Assembly: GCA_021234155.1 (NCBI GenBank)
Contig: JAJEKV010000002.1
Coordinates: forward strand, 18,527,592 to 18,591,591
DNA: 64,000 nucleotides
Reading direction: 5' to 3'
Source: Isoetes taiwanensis
Lineage: Eukaryota; Streptophyta; Lycopodiopsida; Isoetales; Isoetaceae
Shown here: positions 45,947 through 58,199 of the stretch, piece after piece
Layout: each line of letters begins with the position of its first letter
Position numbering within the stretch: the first letter of the stretch is position 1
The notes under the pieces: model-generated
What the model saw: the letters and a program-made list of their open reading frames with translations, nothing else
Told to the model about the DNA's origin: nothing
Database searches by the model: none
Translations under genes and position numbers: made by a program

Positions 45947-48900
45947 TCAATCCAAGAGATAGTAAAAAGCACGTCGTCCAATGCCACTTTTTCTAACTGT
46001 CAACACCTTTAGAAGACAATCCCAAGACTGCCACCTCTTCTCCTCATAAGATGGTACCAAACATCGTGCTCCTCTCTTGTTTGTTAAATCCAACCATGTA
46101 ATTTTCACTTTTTTGTCTTTTTCATTCACCGAATCAACAAGAGCATACCAGCAACCATCAGATGAGGTCAGGTGGGGTGCAGAGCCATGCTTGATAGCTT
46201 GAACGGCAACAACATCCTCCTCCAACGGCCAAATAGGAATATTTCCAGGCTTATGCAGTTGAAGTAGCCTATTTGGCAATGTCACAGTCTTGGTCTCAAG
46301 CGCAATGCTCCTTGTATCCCTAATCGCCCCTCATGGGCAAAATGCATATTTCTCGGTATGTAGCGTCTTCGGCAAGATAGACTCATAATTAAAAGGCTCC
46401 ATCCCTTCGCCAAGATGGGCATTCCAGTTGCCTCATCAAGATCGATACTAGCATTTATTAGCTGATATCTATAATAATCTGGCAAAATACACATTTGTTT
46501 CAGATCCTTCTTTATGGGAGAAAACATACCGAGCTTACCATACCATTGTCCATCGAAAACGTCTTTATTCTCAACTACCATCGCATCCCCTTTTGTAAAT
46601 ATTGATCCCGCAAGCAAGATACCCTTATATTGTGAAACAAATGGACTGAGATAGAGCATTGAGACCATATGCCTTCCGAAAGGTAAATCTCTTCTTCTAT
46701 TGTGCATTCCCTTGTCTTCCCACGTCCAATAAGTATGCCTTTGTTTGGAAATGATGTTTTCCCAAGCCTCTAACTTATACCTTTTGTATGTTGACCATAG
46801 CTCAATCGCCATGTTTTGAGAGCTTGCACAGATGATGCCTCCACTTGAGATAGATGAAGACATAGATGCAAATGAGTTGCCATCTTCAATACCTACCAAA
46901 GCCGACCGCAAATACAATTCAAAGACGTTTAGGAGGTAACAGTCCATCCATATCCAATGCCTTCGCCGTTAGATTTTAGAATACGGTCCACACGAGCATA
47001 TGTTACTTCCATTTTTTCCATATTTGCAAAGGTGCTCTCAAAAAATAGCACCAAGTCGCATCCGGAGGGCCAATGGTGTCTATATCATCTAAAATATGGC
47101 ATTCTCCCGCCATATGCTCCAAAGGAGAGGTGTTTGGACCATATGTTACTTCCATGCCAAGCCTGCAACAACTTCTTTGCCATGTCTCTTGTTTCTAGTG
47201 TCCATCCATTTGTGCGGGCATAATCAAAAAAGATCCTGGTCAAATCGGTAGCAATTTGCGATATACTAAAATCATCTTCACCGACCAAGCCAACGAGCAC
47301 ATAATCAGCATACCACCGGCTAAAAACCTGTTGTTCTTGAGCTTTAAAAACCCAAACCGCTTGAATGGATCTCGTGGACACCGCCATCTTTCATGCGGGC
47401 GGGTTCTTGCAGCTATTACATTTTGTAATCTCTCCATAGCAGCCTTCTCATTACCGCTTTTTAATTTGCTCAAACATTCTCTTGTTGCATTTGTAACACG
47501 ATTTAAAGCCATTGTGTGCATGAGGTCCACGACCGAATGATGGAGCGAGATCAAACCCATACAAATGATACAAACTCAAGAACATGCCGGAACCACGAAC
47601 ACCCGTATCACGGTCGCGCATTCGTATACCATCTTTCAACCGTTCAATGCCATTAAACACATGCTCCATTGTTTTCTTCTTGTCCGCACACGTGTTCGCT
47701 TCAACAAGTCCCCTCGTAGTAATATGAGTTGTCGGAAGAAATAGGCAACACAATATCACACCGCCTACACGGAACTTTCCCACCGTTCATAGCAAAGAAG
47801 CCGGTCAGATTGATAGTTTTTATGGTTTAACAAGGTCGCAGTGCACTTACTAGAAGACAATTTCAAAAGTTCACATTGTGCGGGATGGTCTCTTTGTAAT
47901 GGCATATAGAATACACCTTTGATGGAAAACTTGAGGCAACCCCGGATGAACAACATTAGCATCAAGTGCATAGTTCACCTCCAGTCCGTTTATAAAAGTT
48001 TTCTCAACTCTTGAATCAAAGGCTCAAGAAAGGGGTCAAGACCGTTAGTACCGAATTGATCTCCTCTTTAGGAATAAAACAGAACTGAAAATGTTAGTTC
48101 TTTCACTTTGGCATCTTGACCTTTTCCTCCATTTAATGCCACAAGGCGCACAACACCACTACTTCTCACCGTGCTCCGCGTTGATTGAAACCCATCCCAA
48201 TGTAGTAGAAGAGCTAAATTCCTTGGATCTCCAAAGCACTCATGCCTTGGATATGTATCTTCCCTAAGACATTGAGGGCACCGTACTAGGTAATGATTGG
48301 TTGATACATCAAACTTTGCATGAAGGATGCATTCTCGCTTCGATTGCCCAAAGGCCATGTCTTCATAACTGTTTGGCAATGCTTGCAAATAATTGGCAGC
48401 TCCACTTTGTGCTTGGATCCCAAAAATATTGCATTTCCCTCCATCGGCTAGCATGCCAACATTCATAAATTGTTGTAGGTCTTTCGTGAATTCCCTCCCA
48501 AAGCGGGTATCTCGTTGACGCCAATGCTCGTTATCGCTGTAAGCTATGCTCTTACTTGTGCACCTTAATTTCAGAATGTAGCTGATAGGATTGTACAAAA
48601 ATGTTACCCCTTCTTTTCGTGTCTTGTGGCAAACTGTACAAGTCTCATGCACCGCATACACCTTGATGTTCTCACCAACACACCATTTATTTTTCTTTTG
48701 CAACCGCAACTCAATGTAACACCATCCTTAATTACTTTGAATCTGTAAACTCTCCGCCTTCATCATGTATGCATATTGTATGTCTTTGTAGAGCGAGGGA
48801 GCCCCATGTCTTGATACATTTTTTCATGCATTTCAAGTTGGTTGGAACACGGAAGCCATTCACCATCCCAGTCCATTTTCCTTTTTTCAAGAATTGTTTT

Positions 48901-49440
48901 CTCAAAGAATTATGGATGCTAAACCTCTATCATCCTTGCTTTGGAAAAGCAATTTGAACACATCATTTTGAAGTTTTTCGGATGCACTTTGTGCATATCC
49001 AAACAGCTCAAGTTCAACCGGACATGCCGAAATTGGTCATCTAATCTTGCAATCCTCAATTCAGAAAATTCATCGTTGGATAAGTTTTCTCGCTTCATTC
49101 CACATGGGTGCCTCATTACGCATTGGCTCGGTAGATCTGGCTGATTATCCAGTCCACACGGCTTTGTTATTCCATTAACCACAAGGTCGGTGCCTTCCAA
49201 ACCAATTTGAGACAACCGTTGTTCCTCGCTTACGCTTTCGTCTTTGCAAATCAATCGAAGGGATACATTGCTCCCTTGTCATGGCGCTCTCAACATGATT
49301 CATATAACCAGAATGACTAAAGGGCACCCCATTAGCACACTTTGCAATGCAAATAGCACATGTGCAAACAATTTTACCCCCTTTTTCTAGTCCGTCACAC
49401 AATCTTTTGTTTGACGGCTTTGGTGAGATCTGTACCTTTG
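45947..49440 (-). pseudogene. CACTA-type transposase gene, frameshifted
   Basis: Read on the minus strand, coherent protein appears in pieces that change frame: Cys-rich start (49440-49175, CTCAICIAKC and FSHSGYMNHV); 49254-48919; 48709-48068 with CTVC..TRKEG, CPQCLRED and LALLLHWDGFQSTRS; then 47971-47765, 47783-47451, 47560-47240 and 47387-47085. The central piece SMFLSLYHL..GFDL joins to HHSVVDLMHTMAL, which matches the ..H..VD.MH...LG motif of En/Spm (TNP2-type) transposases. Downstream, 46947-46282 and 46285-45947 form a coherent C-terminal region with WYALVDSVNEKDKKVKITW. Some breaks could be introns, but one-base shifts near 49250, 47550, 47380 and 46285 point to decay. The gene diverges from the SAM-domain gene. 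Confidence 0.65.
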
Positions 49441-49914
49441 TCTGCGCTAAGGTAACAACCTTCTTGATTTACAAAGACGACATAATGCACACTTACATAG
49501 GAGTCTAGGTATATGGCGGTCTTTCATTGCTTGTACGATTAAGCTTAGTACCAAGAACCCGAAGTCTGAACCTGAATTGGTAGATTAAGCCCGTATGCGA
49601 TTAAGCTTAGTACACGAAGAACCAAAATAACGCTTTGTAAAATTGAAAGTTAGTAGCGTAAAAGCCAAATAGTCATGATCATTTATCTAGTAGTTAATTA
49701 CGTCAAAATACATTACATGAATTAAAGACGTCTTATGTGTGATATTGAATCCATATAATACAGTTGAGCAATAAACAAAGAATAACATACACGAATCCCA
49801 AAGCGAAAAAAAACTCACAATTCCTCGATGAAAAGGGCTCCTCTTATATTCAGCAAAACTTTTCCCTAGCTTAAGAATCGAGAAATGCAAAGTAGGTACA
49901 CGAAATCATTAGTT

Positions 49915-50110
49915 CATCCTTCTTGGAATTTTAATGGGGCCAGCAATCAGCTCGCCAGCCCCGAACCCTTCCTGCAGCCATCGATGATGAATTGGGTCGG
50001 CTGAAACGTCCGGGGTCGCGACATTAAGGTTTAGGGTTTTTCCTCCAACGTCTACTAGGGTTTCGGTGGATTAATTGCTCATGTGAATTTGGCAACAAAA
50101 AGATAAAAAG
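49915..50110 (-). promoter_or_regulatory. Promoter/5' leader of the transposase gene (inverted duplicate)
   Basis: The reverse complement matches 53095-53305 over about 190 bp: GAAACCCTAG, a GACGTT.TC.GG.AAAACC block, GGCTGCAGG/GGCGGCAGG, GCTGATTGCTGGCCC and AATTCCAAGAAGGAT. It carries telomere-like AAACCCTAAACC, frequent in plant promoters and leaders. It lies upstream of the minus-strand gene in the right orientation for its 5' end. Confidence 0.65.
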
Positions 50111-53090
50111 ATGTCCCTCCAACTAATATGACTAATATTTTAGTGAACAACATGAGTTCACTAATATCTGATCTTGGAAACAAAACCCTAAATGCTTCAT
50201 TAGAAAGTGCATAAATGTCAACATGCAGTCCAAGTCGGAGAAAAATTGGCCAATCTTAGGCTTACCGTATGTCTAATGTGGCTAGGCATAAGCAAACCAT
50301 GTAATTCAATCTTTAGCAGGGTTGCCAGCCAGCCTGTTCTGCCAGGCAGTCTGTCTTACCATATAAAGGTGTACAGATAATGTTTCTTTCATTGCATTGT
50401 CAATTCTACTTGTTCCAGGGTAGAGAAAGGGCTTTAAAAGTTTAACGACCAATGGATGTGTAAAAGTTTAAAAGGGCAATGGATGTGCACTTTGCCTATG
50501 TACTCTCATATAAAGTTCTGTAGCTGCTAGGGTTGGAATTGCAGCTGCCAAAAGGCTCTGCGAGAAATGCAATTGGCAGACTCCATAGTCTCTGAGAATG
50601 TTGAGGATGTTGTTGCATCAAACGGCTGAGACGGATGGGCTAGGATGGATGGATAGGAACTGAAGGGGCCCTTTTACTTTTCTAGCATGAGACCACTAGA
50701 ATCTTTAGAGACAAGGACCATTGTCTTCAATGACACTAATTGATGCTCAACTTTGGGGTTTTTATTCTCATAAATTAACATACGTTAATATCTTTTACTT
50801 CTAGCAAAAATAAAGAACATAAATGACATTCTATTTCCCCAATAAGAAACACAAATAGAATGAAAGTATCTACTTAGTCTAATTGCAAAGTATTTGATGC
50901 TTTAAGGAAACGTGCTGAGGTGGGCATATCATTTTCTATTGCCATTACACGTGTCCATTCCTATATCTTTGTTGCGCAAGAATACAACCTCATTGTTGGG
51001 ACTTCTAGACCGAGCAATGTTCGAACACGCTGGGCATATTAATAAGGGGGAGCTGGAATCAAGACTAGCTAGCGCACGCACTACAGGCAAGGAGTGCATC
51101 GAGCGAAAGCTCGACTAGTTGCATATAGCAAGTTGAGTTTGGCTATGTTGGTCACAACAGCTGGTCCCTAGAGTAAATTGGTTGCCTTGGAGTCGTGCAT
51201 ATGAAGCCAAAACTGCATTCCAAGCTCGGTGATAGCTATCGAAACATGAGGAACACGCCATATATCCACCTCGGGGGCTCTAAAGTCTGAAAGGGGGTAA
51301 TTTGGGGGTTGGTAAACCCTCAAATGGATGTCCATTTTTTCTTTTTGGAGATGAGACAGGGAACACGAGCTACCATTTGGACGGTGGGATTAGCAAATGG
51401 AGTGGTTTTGGTGCCCCAAAACCAAAACCCTACTAAACATGTAGGGTTTAGGTTTCGGTAGCCTTCCCTGCCTACAAAGTGGTCGAGCGCTTGCCTGCAG
51501 GGCTCCCACAAGGGTCTGAAGAGAGAACCCAAGAGAGAAAAAAAACCCTCCCGAGGCACCTATTTCCAAAGTTACCCCTTGCGATGCTTCACGACAAACT
51601 GGACAAGGTGCCACTGGCCATGCCAGAAAGGCACTTCACGAAATTTCGACTATGCGGTTGCTTCTAGAAGGCCATAGTTACCCTAGGGCACATGCATGAA
51701 GAGCCTTGCCCCGATCAACTGCCCCTACTTCCTTGTGCATGCTACGTTTAATTAAGACTAGCTAGCGCACGCACTACAGGCAAGGAGTGCATCGAGCGAA
51801 AGCTCGACTAGTTGCATATAGCAAGTTGAGTTTGGCTATGTTGGTCACAACAGCTGGTCCCTAGAGTAAATTGGTTGCCTTGGAGTCGTGCATATGAAGC
51901 CAAAACTGCATTCCAAGCTCGGTATAGCTGCCGAATTGGAGGAACACGCCATATATCCACCTCGTGGCCCTACGTCGGAAAGGGGGTAATTTGGGGGTTG
52001 GTATGCCTGTGCAGTGGATGTCCATTTTTTCTTTTTGGAGATGAGACAGGGAACACAAGCTCCCATTTGGACGGTGGGATTAGCAAATGGAGTGGTTTTG
52101 GTGCCCCAAAACCAAAACCCTACTAAACATGTAGGGTTTAGGTTTCGGTAGCCTTCCCTTCCTACAAAGTGGTCGAGCGCTTGCCTGCAGGGTTCCCACA
52201 AGGGTCTGAAGAGAGAACCCAAGAGAGAGAAAAAAAAAACCCTCCCGAGGCACCTATTTCCAAAGTTCCCCCTTGCCATGGGCATATACAACAAAACTTA
52301 ATACATTTCTATATATAATCTGCTATTAAAGTATCACCATTTTGGAATGTCATAACTTATTCCAAGCTCAATTCCAACCATGGGACATAAATGTATCATT
52401 AAGCAGAGTGAAGAAGAATGTTGGTCTCAAAAAGTTGCTTATACATATAGAAGGCATCTTCTTCATGGCATGGCAAGCTATTGAAAGATTTGCAACAAGA
52501 AGTCAGTAAATGCAAAACAACTTTATGTGAAAGGCTTTCATGATGGCCTCCATACATATGTAACATCAACCAATTGACAATATTTTTAGAGCAGAAGACG
52601 TATTACTCTTGCGACAATGCGAGGGAATCTACCAATTGGTAAGAATCTTCTAACGGTGTGTCGATGCATGATGATAAAACAAAGCCGGAGACGAGAATAT
52701 GCGCTTTGTGGAAGGAGGAGAGTACACCTCTTATTGGTTGAATCTTGAGGATAAGCAAAGGATGTGGAAAACACAAAGATTGTCGTAATTCGAGACATGT
52801 GAGAGGGAATGACTTATATTGTCGTATAGTCTTATTTTCTCATTCGAAGTGGGTCCAACATGTAGGCTACAAAAAGAAACCGTGTTGAAGGTTGTATGAC
52901 AAAAGGCTTATGAAGTGAACAGAAGTTGGGGGCAGAAATAATACAAGGAATAGGGTCAACTATTTCAAAGGTCATTCATTCTAGTTGGGCAAAGGATGTA
53001 AGGCAGAAAGATAAGTATACAAAGAAAGAAAGAAAAAGAAAAACATAAGGGAGAAAACCGGGCCCATATTTAATTTATGAATTTGTTTTT
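50110..53090. other. Spacer between the two divergent genes
   Basis: No gene is recognised. Frames at 50912-51118 and 52586-52798 have no domain. The middle holds a long direct duplication, listed separately. Confidence 0.5.
51060..52280. repeat. Direct duplication of about 520 bp, offset 694 bp
   Basis: 51060-51580 and 51754-52280 are nearly identical. Both start AAGACTAGCTAGCGCACGCA, contain GGTTGCCTTGGAGTCGTGCA and AACATGTAGGGTTTAGGTTTC, and end CACCTATTTCCAAAGTT. They are separated by about 170 bp. They differ by scattered changes, mainly around 51230-51310 versus 51925-52015. They lack TG...CA ends, so they are not clear LTRs. Confidence 0.9.
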
Positions 53091-53094
53091 CTCA

Positions 53095-53311
53095 TTTAAT
53101 TTATGAATTTGTTTTTCTCACCTGACGTTAATGCACCGAAACCCTAGTGGACGTTTTCTGGAAAAACCTAAATCTCTGATGCAGTGGCGGTGGCGGTGGA
53201 CGTTTCAAGCGGCGAGATGCATCAATGATGGCGGCAGGCTGGGAAACGGGGGCTGGCATGCTGATTGCTGGCCCTAAAAAAAATTCCAAGAAGGATTACG
53301 ATTGATTTCAG
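53095..53311 (+). promoter_or_regulatory. Promoter/5' leader of the SAM-domain gene, with short upstream frame
   Basis: Inverted duplicate of 49915-50110. It contains ACCGAAACCCTAGTGGACG and ends TTTCAG/GTACTC, a good donor at 53312. With the acceptor TTATTCTAG at 54142-54150 this gives an untranslated-leader intron of 839 bp. A short frame MAAGWETGAGMLIAGPKKN starts near 53228 and ends at a TGA just before the donor, so it would be an upstream frame. Confidence 0.55.
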
Positions 53312-54165
53312 GTACTCTGCTCTGCATTGCGTGATTCTAGAGTTAGTGGAAAGTTTTGATTCCCTGTTGATCTGAGGTTTAGCGAAATTCCTTTATCCAT
53401 ATCTTCCAGATTCAGGTACGTTAGTGTTTATTTTTAAACTGTGTTACAAAGATTCAGCATCATGAAGAGGCATTTTTAAATGGTTGTTAGAATAGGCATT
53501 TTAGAAATGGTTATGAGCATCATGAATAGGCATTTGTGAAAATGGTTGTGCCAATGAATCTGTGTCTTAAACTTATCAGTAATAAATTATGCATTTTGAG
53601 GTGAGAACAAAAGCTTTGCTCATTATATATTGCTGTATCTTTCTGATTTCTCCATGCACGTAGTGACAGCTTCTAATAGAGGTCTTTGATTCATGTGATA
53701 ATCCCAGAGATGAAAATAAATGCTAGAACTTTGACAGCTTCATAAACTTCATAACGGACATAAAATTCTATTTAATTCACTCTATATTATGCTAAAATGT
53801 TTTGCCGGTCCGTCCTCTCATCATCACTTTCACATATACCTTGGAATCAAGATTGAAAAAAGAAATAGAAGTTTCCTGTGAATTAGAATCAGTAAGTTTA
53901 TGACATGAACTTTGAGCCTTAACTGCCATGGCACGTTTGCTTTGAAGTGTTAAAGGAGTAACAAGGTGCTGAATCTTAGGTGCTTTACTGCTGAATCTTG
54001 GTACTTAGCCCAACCTGCAGCAGTCTTTACCTACAAAATCTTTGGCTTCTTATATTGCATTAATTTTTTACTTTTAATTTTTTACTTTGAAGTTGTGCCA
54101 TATTTATTTTGCATGTAACTTTATACTAATTATACTTTATATTATTCTAGGTCTCAAGCACCTAC

Positions 54166-57100
54166 ATGGCTGGAAGTCTACCAACACTCCCTGAGGTCTC
54201 CAAGTGGCAGCCCAAAGACGTGGCTGCTTATATTTTTGCTCGTTTCTCTTCTACCCCGGTGGAGAGTGGGGAGGCATTAGTTGTTGAGAAGCAGGTATAT
54301 GGGATGAGTTTCTTAAATTTTCAGCTCAATGATTGGCTTGAATTAGGTTTCATAAAAGGGTTGGCTGTTGGGATTGTGGGCTTGCGTGACGAAATCAAGG
54401 AGAATGCTTCCCTTGCTGCTTATACAAATAGATCAGCGCCTACCATGTCCAAGGGAGGTATGTCTAGCCATCAATCAGCTCTAAACTATGATACAACTAT
54501 AGAGCGGCATACAAAAAGTGATGAACAAAGGGAGAGGGATATGAGATGTGATGCTGGCCGTCTTGAAAGCTATGGTCAGGTGCGATTTGATAAAGTCCCA
54601 AAAGCTAGCCACGTTTTTACAGTATTGAGCCGGGGGCCAGATGTAAAAAATGGTAGGTTGGCTTTGAAGAAAACAGGACATCGCTCTCAGTGGCTGCAAA
54701 TGGTTGACAATCACAGGGAGATTCGGAATGCTGTGCTGTCCACATTTCCTATTTTTACGTTGCCACAATTCAAGCCATGTGATGAAAACAGAAAATGGAT
54801 TGCCCGAAGAGATAAGCTCATCCAACATCTTATGGGAAGTGGGATTTTGAAGCCCATATGCTGGCCTACTGTTTCTTACTCTGTTCCAGAAAGATTCATC
54901 CGTGAAACAATCAACTTAATGATTGGTGGCCAGAAAAGGCGCTTGAGTAAGTGTGCCAAAACCTTTGAGTATGAAAGGAATTATGAGAAGGAAAATGATG
55001 TCATATTGCTGGCTTCATCAATGCGTTTGAAAACTACTCACTTAAAGTTCTTTGATGAACTCTTTTTCGCTGGTTGTAAACGCCCATCGTTGTTTGCAAG
55101 TAAGGAGATTGTAATAGGAACTGCAAAGGTGCAAAATCAGGTTGACGGAGAAAACTATGCTCTGGTTCAAATTAAAATGAGAAGCATTATTGATAGTGAA
55201 AGAGATGTCTATTTGCCATTTGAGAATGGGAATTCTGCTGCGCAAAAAAGGATTCAGGAACTGGCCATAGATGTATGCACACTATTCTAATTCAATTCTG
55301 CCATATATTTGATTTTCATCTCGGATTCTTATTGGTTGTTTTTCTTTTGTAACTAGGATGAATTACAATGGCCAGAATCCATGACAATTTCTGCAATGGA
55401 CAAGCGATTTGAATCATTGGACAATGACGATGATGACTTTGAAGACATTGGAAATGCTGATCCGGCGGTAACCCATGCTGCAAAGAAGCGACGAAGTGAT
55501 GGTAGTGTGAATTCGGTATGTATTTTGCATCCACGTCTCTTAAAACACAAATCTGAAATTTTTGCCATGGTTATGATATGCGCCAAAGTAAATTATTGTA
55601 GTAAAGTAAATTATTGTAGTTTGTTTTGTGATTGTTGGGTTTGTGTCTCCTTTGACCTGTTATGTCTTTCAACATGTACTGGACCAATATTCGCCTCTTT
55701 CTGCATTCATGCTCTGCATCAATATCAGGGAAATGTTTCACCTCTATTCCAAGAATCTTATCCAACTTATGAGGATCTATTTCAGGGCTTTGCCAAGTTC
55801 TTCCATTGGCATGCCAATGGTCTGCGATCTATAATATTGGTGCTGCCAGACTTTTGTGCAAAGAACATAATGAAGCAGTCCAAATCTGTCATGTCAATTT
55901 CTTTGCTAAGACTTTACCTCTTTAACTTACGATGAAATCATCCACGATAGATCACGATAATCAAAACCTGACCTCCAATCTGCGGCACATAAAGCACCAC
56001 TCTTCTTGCATCCGTGTTATCTGTATGTGCCAAGCACGAAGTGCTTGTTTCAAGCCATAACAAAATTCTAGAACTATAATTAGACTTACCTGGATTTTCA
56101 AATCCCTGTGGTTGCTGCTCCATGCCAATCTCCATTCAGAGAAAGCATTTTTTTTTAGGACCAATTGACATGCTTCCAATTTTTATTTGCTGCCCATGCA
56201 GGAACAATTCTTATAACTGAAGCAGGAGTTTCTTCATAATCAATGTCTTCACTTTGCGCATGACCTCTTTGCTACTAATCCTGCCGTGTGACCTATTTGC
56301 TACTAATCCTGCCGTGTAATTTTCAGTGTTCCAGCCAGGTGCCAAAATTCAAAATATCATTTTTAATAAATGCCTCATTTGCTGCCGTACTCCATCAAAG
56401 CAAACTTACACTTGTTCTTTCTCAAGTGCGCGTGTTTGACCGATACCATGCAGGAGATACAAACTTCTCTGCTGTCCAATGAAAGATCCTTCGCACCTAC
56501 ATCCAACTCATGCTGTATATCAATCCCATCATGCATTTCCAAATTTGTGGATACTGTTAAGCTCTCAGCTCTCATCTGATAATTGCTTGTTCTCCTGAAA
56601 ATGATTTGCTTGTTCTTTTGCAACTTCTGCAGTAGACTGTGATACTAGTATGCTTTCTACATAGGGATAGGGTGCTTGCCCCACATTCTTGATTGTATCA
56701 ATAGTGGCTTCATATAGTGTATTTATCTGTGAGCATACAACAGTATCAAACACCTTATCCATGTCGTTTTGGGTAAAATCAGTGCTGGATTCCTGAGCTT
56801 CTTGTGACTTCTCCTGTTCAGCAACAACATTCAATTTTCCTGTTTCCATTTCCTTTTGGACTTCAGCAGCCCCAATATGTAGCTCACTTTGACCAGATCC
56901 TTATCCTTGATTACTATGCTGTTCTGCGTCAGAAACTTCAAAATTTGCAGAAGTCTGAATGTCATTCCATCGTGCTAGTTGCTACACCAGATGTTATGGT
57001 TTCAACTGCTGAACCAGACCCATGGTCATCTGGTACAGTTAGTAATTGGTATGGCTCAGCTATGGCACTGCGTGGCACTTGTGATATATGAAGTTAGAAC

Positions 57101-58040
57101 AGAAATATTGAAACAGGGTTTGCCTTGAATAGCAACTCGCACGCATGTATTCTATGTGTAACCAGTCCACCTCTTAAAACTAACATTTCTATTATGCGAT
57201 GTGTTCATTGTAGGTTCCTCAAGAATATTGCAAGAATGAATATGTGTCTTTGCTTTGTGGAAATGAAAAATTTGGTTTAGGGCTGATTCATGAAATAGAT
57301 CCTGCTGCGTTGGCACATGGAATACCAATTGGCGAAGGTAACGTTTCTTTAAATATTTATTATCTTGAGAAAGGTTTTGAGGAGCTGCCGATGCCATTTC
57401 CTACAAGCAAACTTGAGATTCTTAGAGATCTTGGCAATGACATGAAACAATGGTTTGTGCGATGGCCAAAATCAAGGCTTCGTCATGTACCTCAGATTGA
57501 AGCGCAAAAAATTTTGTCTGATCTTAACTCAATGAAAGAAAACATTTCTGGTATGGAAGATTCAGAAGATGATAGCAGCAGCGGCGATGATGATTTGCAG
57601 GTATGGGATCTTTGGAATTGGTCTTTTTTATGATAGCATCGGAATTCAGATTTCAGATTTTCATTTTAGGAGTGTTGTTTTGCAAATATTTTCTTGAACA
57701 ATTGCATGTATTGATGCAGGCTATAAACTCAAAGCAGATGAGCATATTGGAAAAGATGTCGCCCCTCAAACACAAGACTATTTGTATGATTGCGCTTGAC
57801 AAGGAGAAGATTGATGATGTTAATGCTGTTGATCTTCTTAAATTGAGCAAAGAACTGAAGAAAAGACACAAGAAGGCATTTTCTGGTCTATTGAAATCCA
57901 AGGTGAGGGGTGCAGATTTGTATAAGCTCTTTGTAATGGCGTGCGTGAAGTGCAATATTGTGAAAATCTCCAAAGAGGGTTGGAGAACGGGCACTATCAA
58001 TCATTCTACGGTCACCATTGATAAGCTGATCACATTGTGA
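54166..58040 (+). CDS. SAM-domain protein of the CACTA-type element, 657 aa in four coding exons
   Basis: Coding exons are 54166-55272, 55357-55515, 57214-57600 and 57720-58040 (369, 53, 129 and 106 codons plus stop). All introns have GT-AG borders and are phase 0, and joined exons have no stop. Residues 12-80 (WQPKDVAAYIFARF, then VYGMSFLNFQLNDWLELGF and GLRDEI) fit a SAM domain, a protein-protein or nucleic-acid-binding helical bundle. The rest is unassigned: a basic middle, an acidic run DNDDDDFEDIG and a nuclear-signal-like KKRR in exon 2, EDSEDDSSSGDDD at the end of exon 3, and a Lys-rich helical exon 4. By position it is the second gene of an En/Spm-like element and may be the accessory DNA-binding partner, but that is inference. 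It looks intact, unlike the transposase. Confidence 0.75.
55940..56180 (-). pseudogene. Ty1/copia reverse transcriptase fragment inside intron 2
   Basis: Antisense to the SAM-domain gene, the minus strand reads EIGMEQQPQGFENPGKSNY in one frame. After a frameshift it reads CYGLKQALRAWHIQI. These match the copia polymerase order EIYM.QP.GF..PG....... then YGLKQAPRAW. Only this small part remains. Confidence 0.75.
56375..56890 (-). pseudogene. Coding-like antisense remnant in intron 2
   Basis: Two minus-strand frames connect across a frameshift near 56567: METGKLNVVAEQEKSQEAQE through ENKQLSDES, then TVSTNLEMHDGIDIQHELD. Composition is natural and acidic/Gln-rich. It lies just upstream of the copia fragment in the same orientation and may be the linker between integrase and polymerase of that element, or an unrelated gene scrap. 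Confidence 0.4.
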
Positions 58041-58199
58041 TCTTGAAGAAACTTAAGACATATTCAACGTACTTGTGATAATATTACATTGAGAATTTTT
58101 TAAACTTGCAGTCTGTTTTCAATATTGATCAATTATCAATGCAATATTCATTGTCCAATTACTTTCTGAAATCAATCTATCCTTGCTTGGCAAAGTAGC

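Noticed and set aside
51060-52280. LTR pair of a miniature retrotransposon (TRIM)
   Set aside because: The duplicated blocks lack TG...CA ends, primer-binding site and polypurine tract; a plain duplication explains them.
56804-57091. Plus-strand frame in intron 2
   Set aside because: It lies opposite a more protein-like minus-strand frame and has no acceptor or donor fitting the gene.
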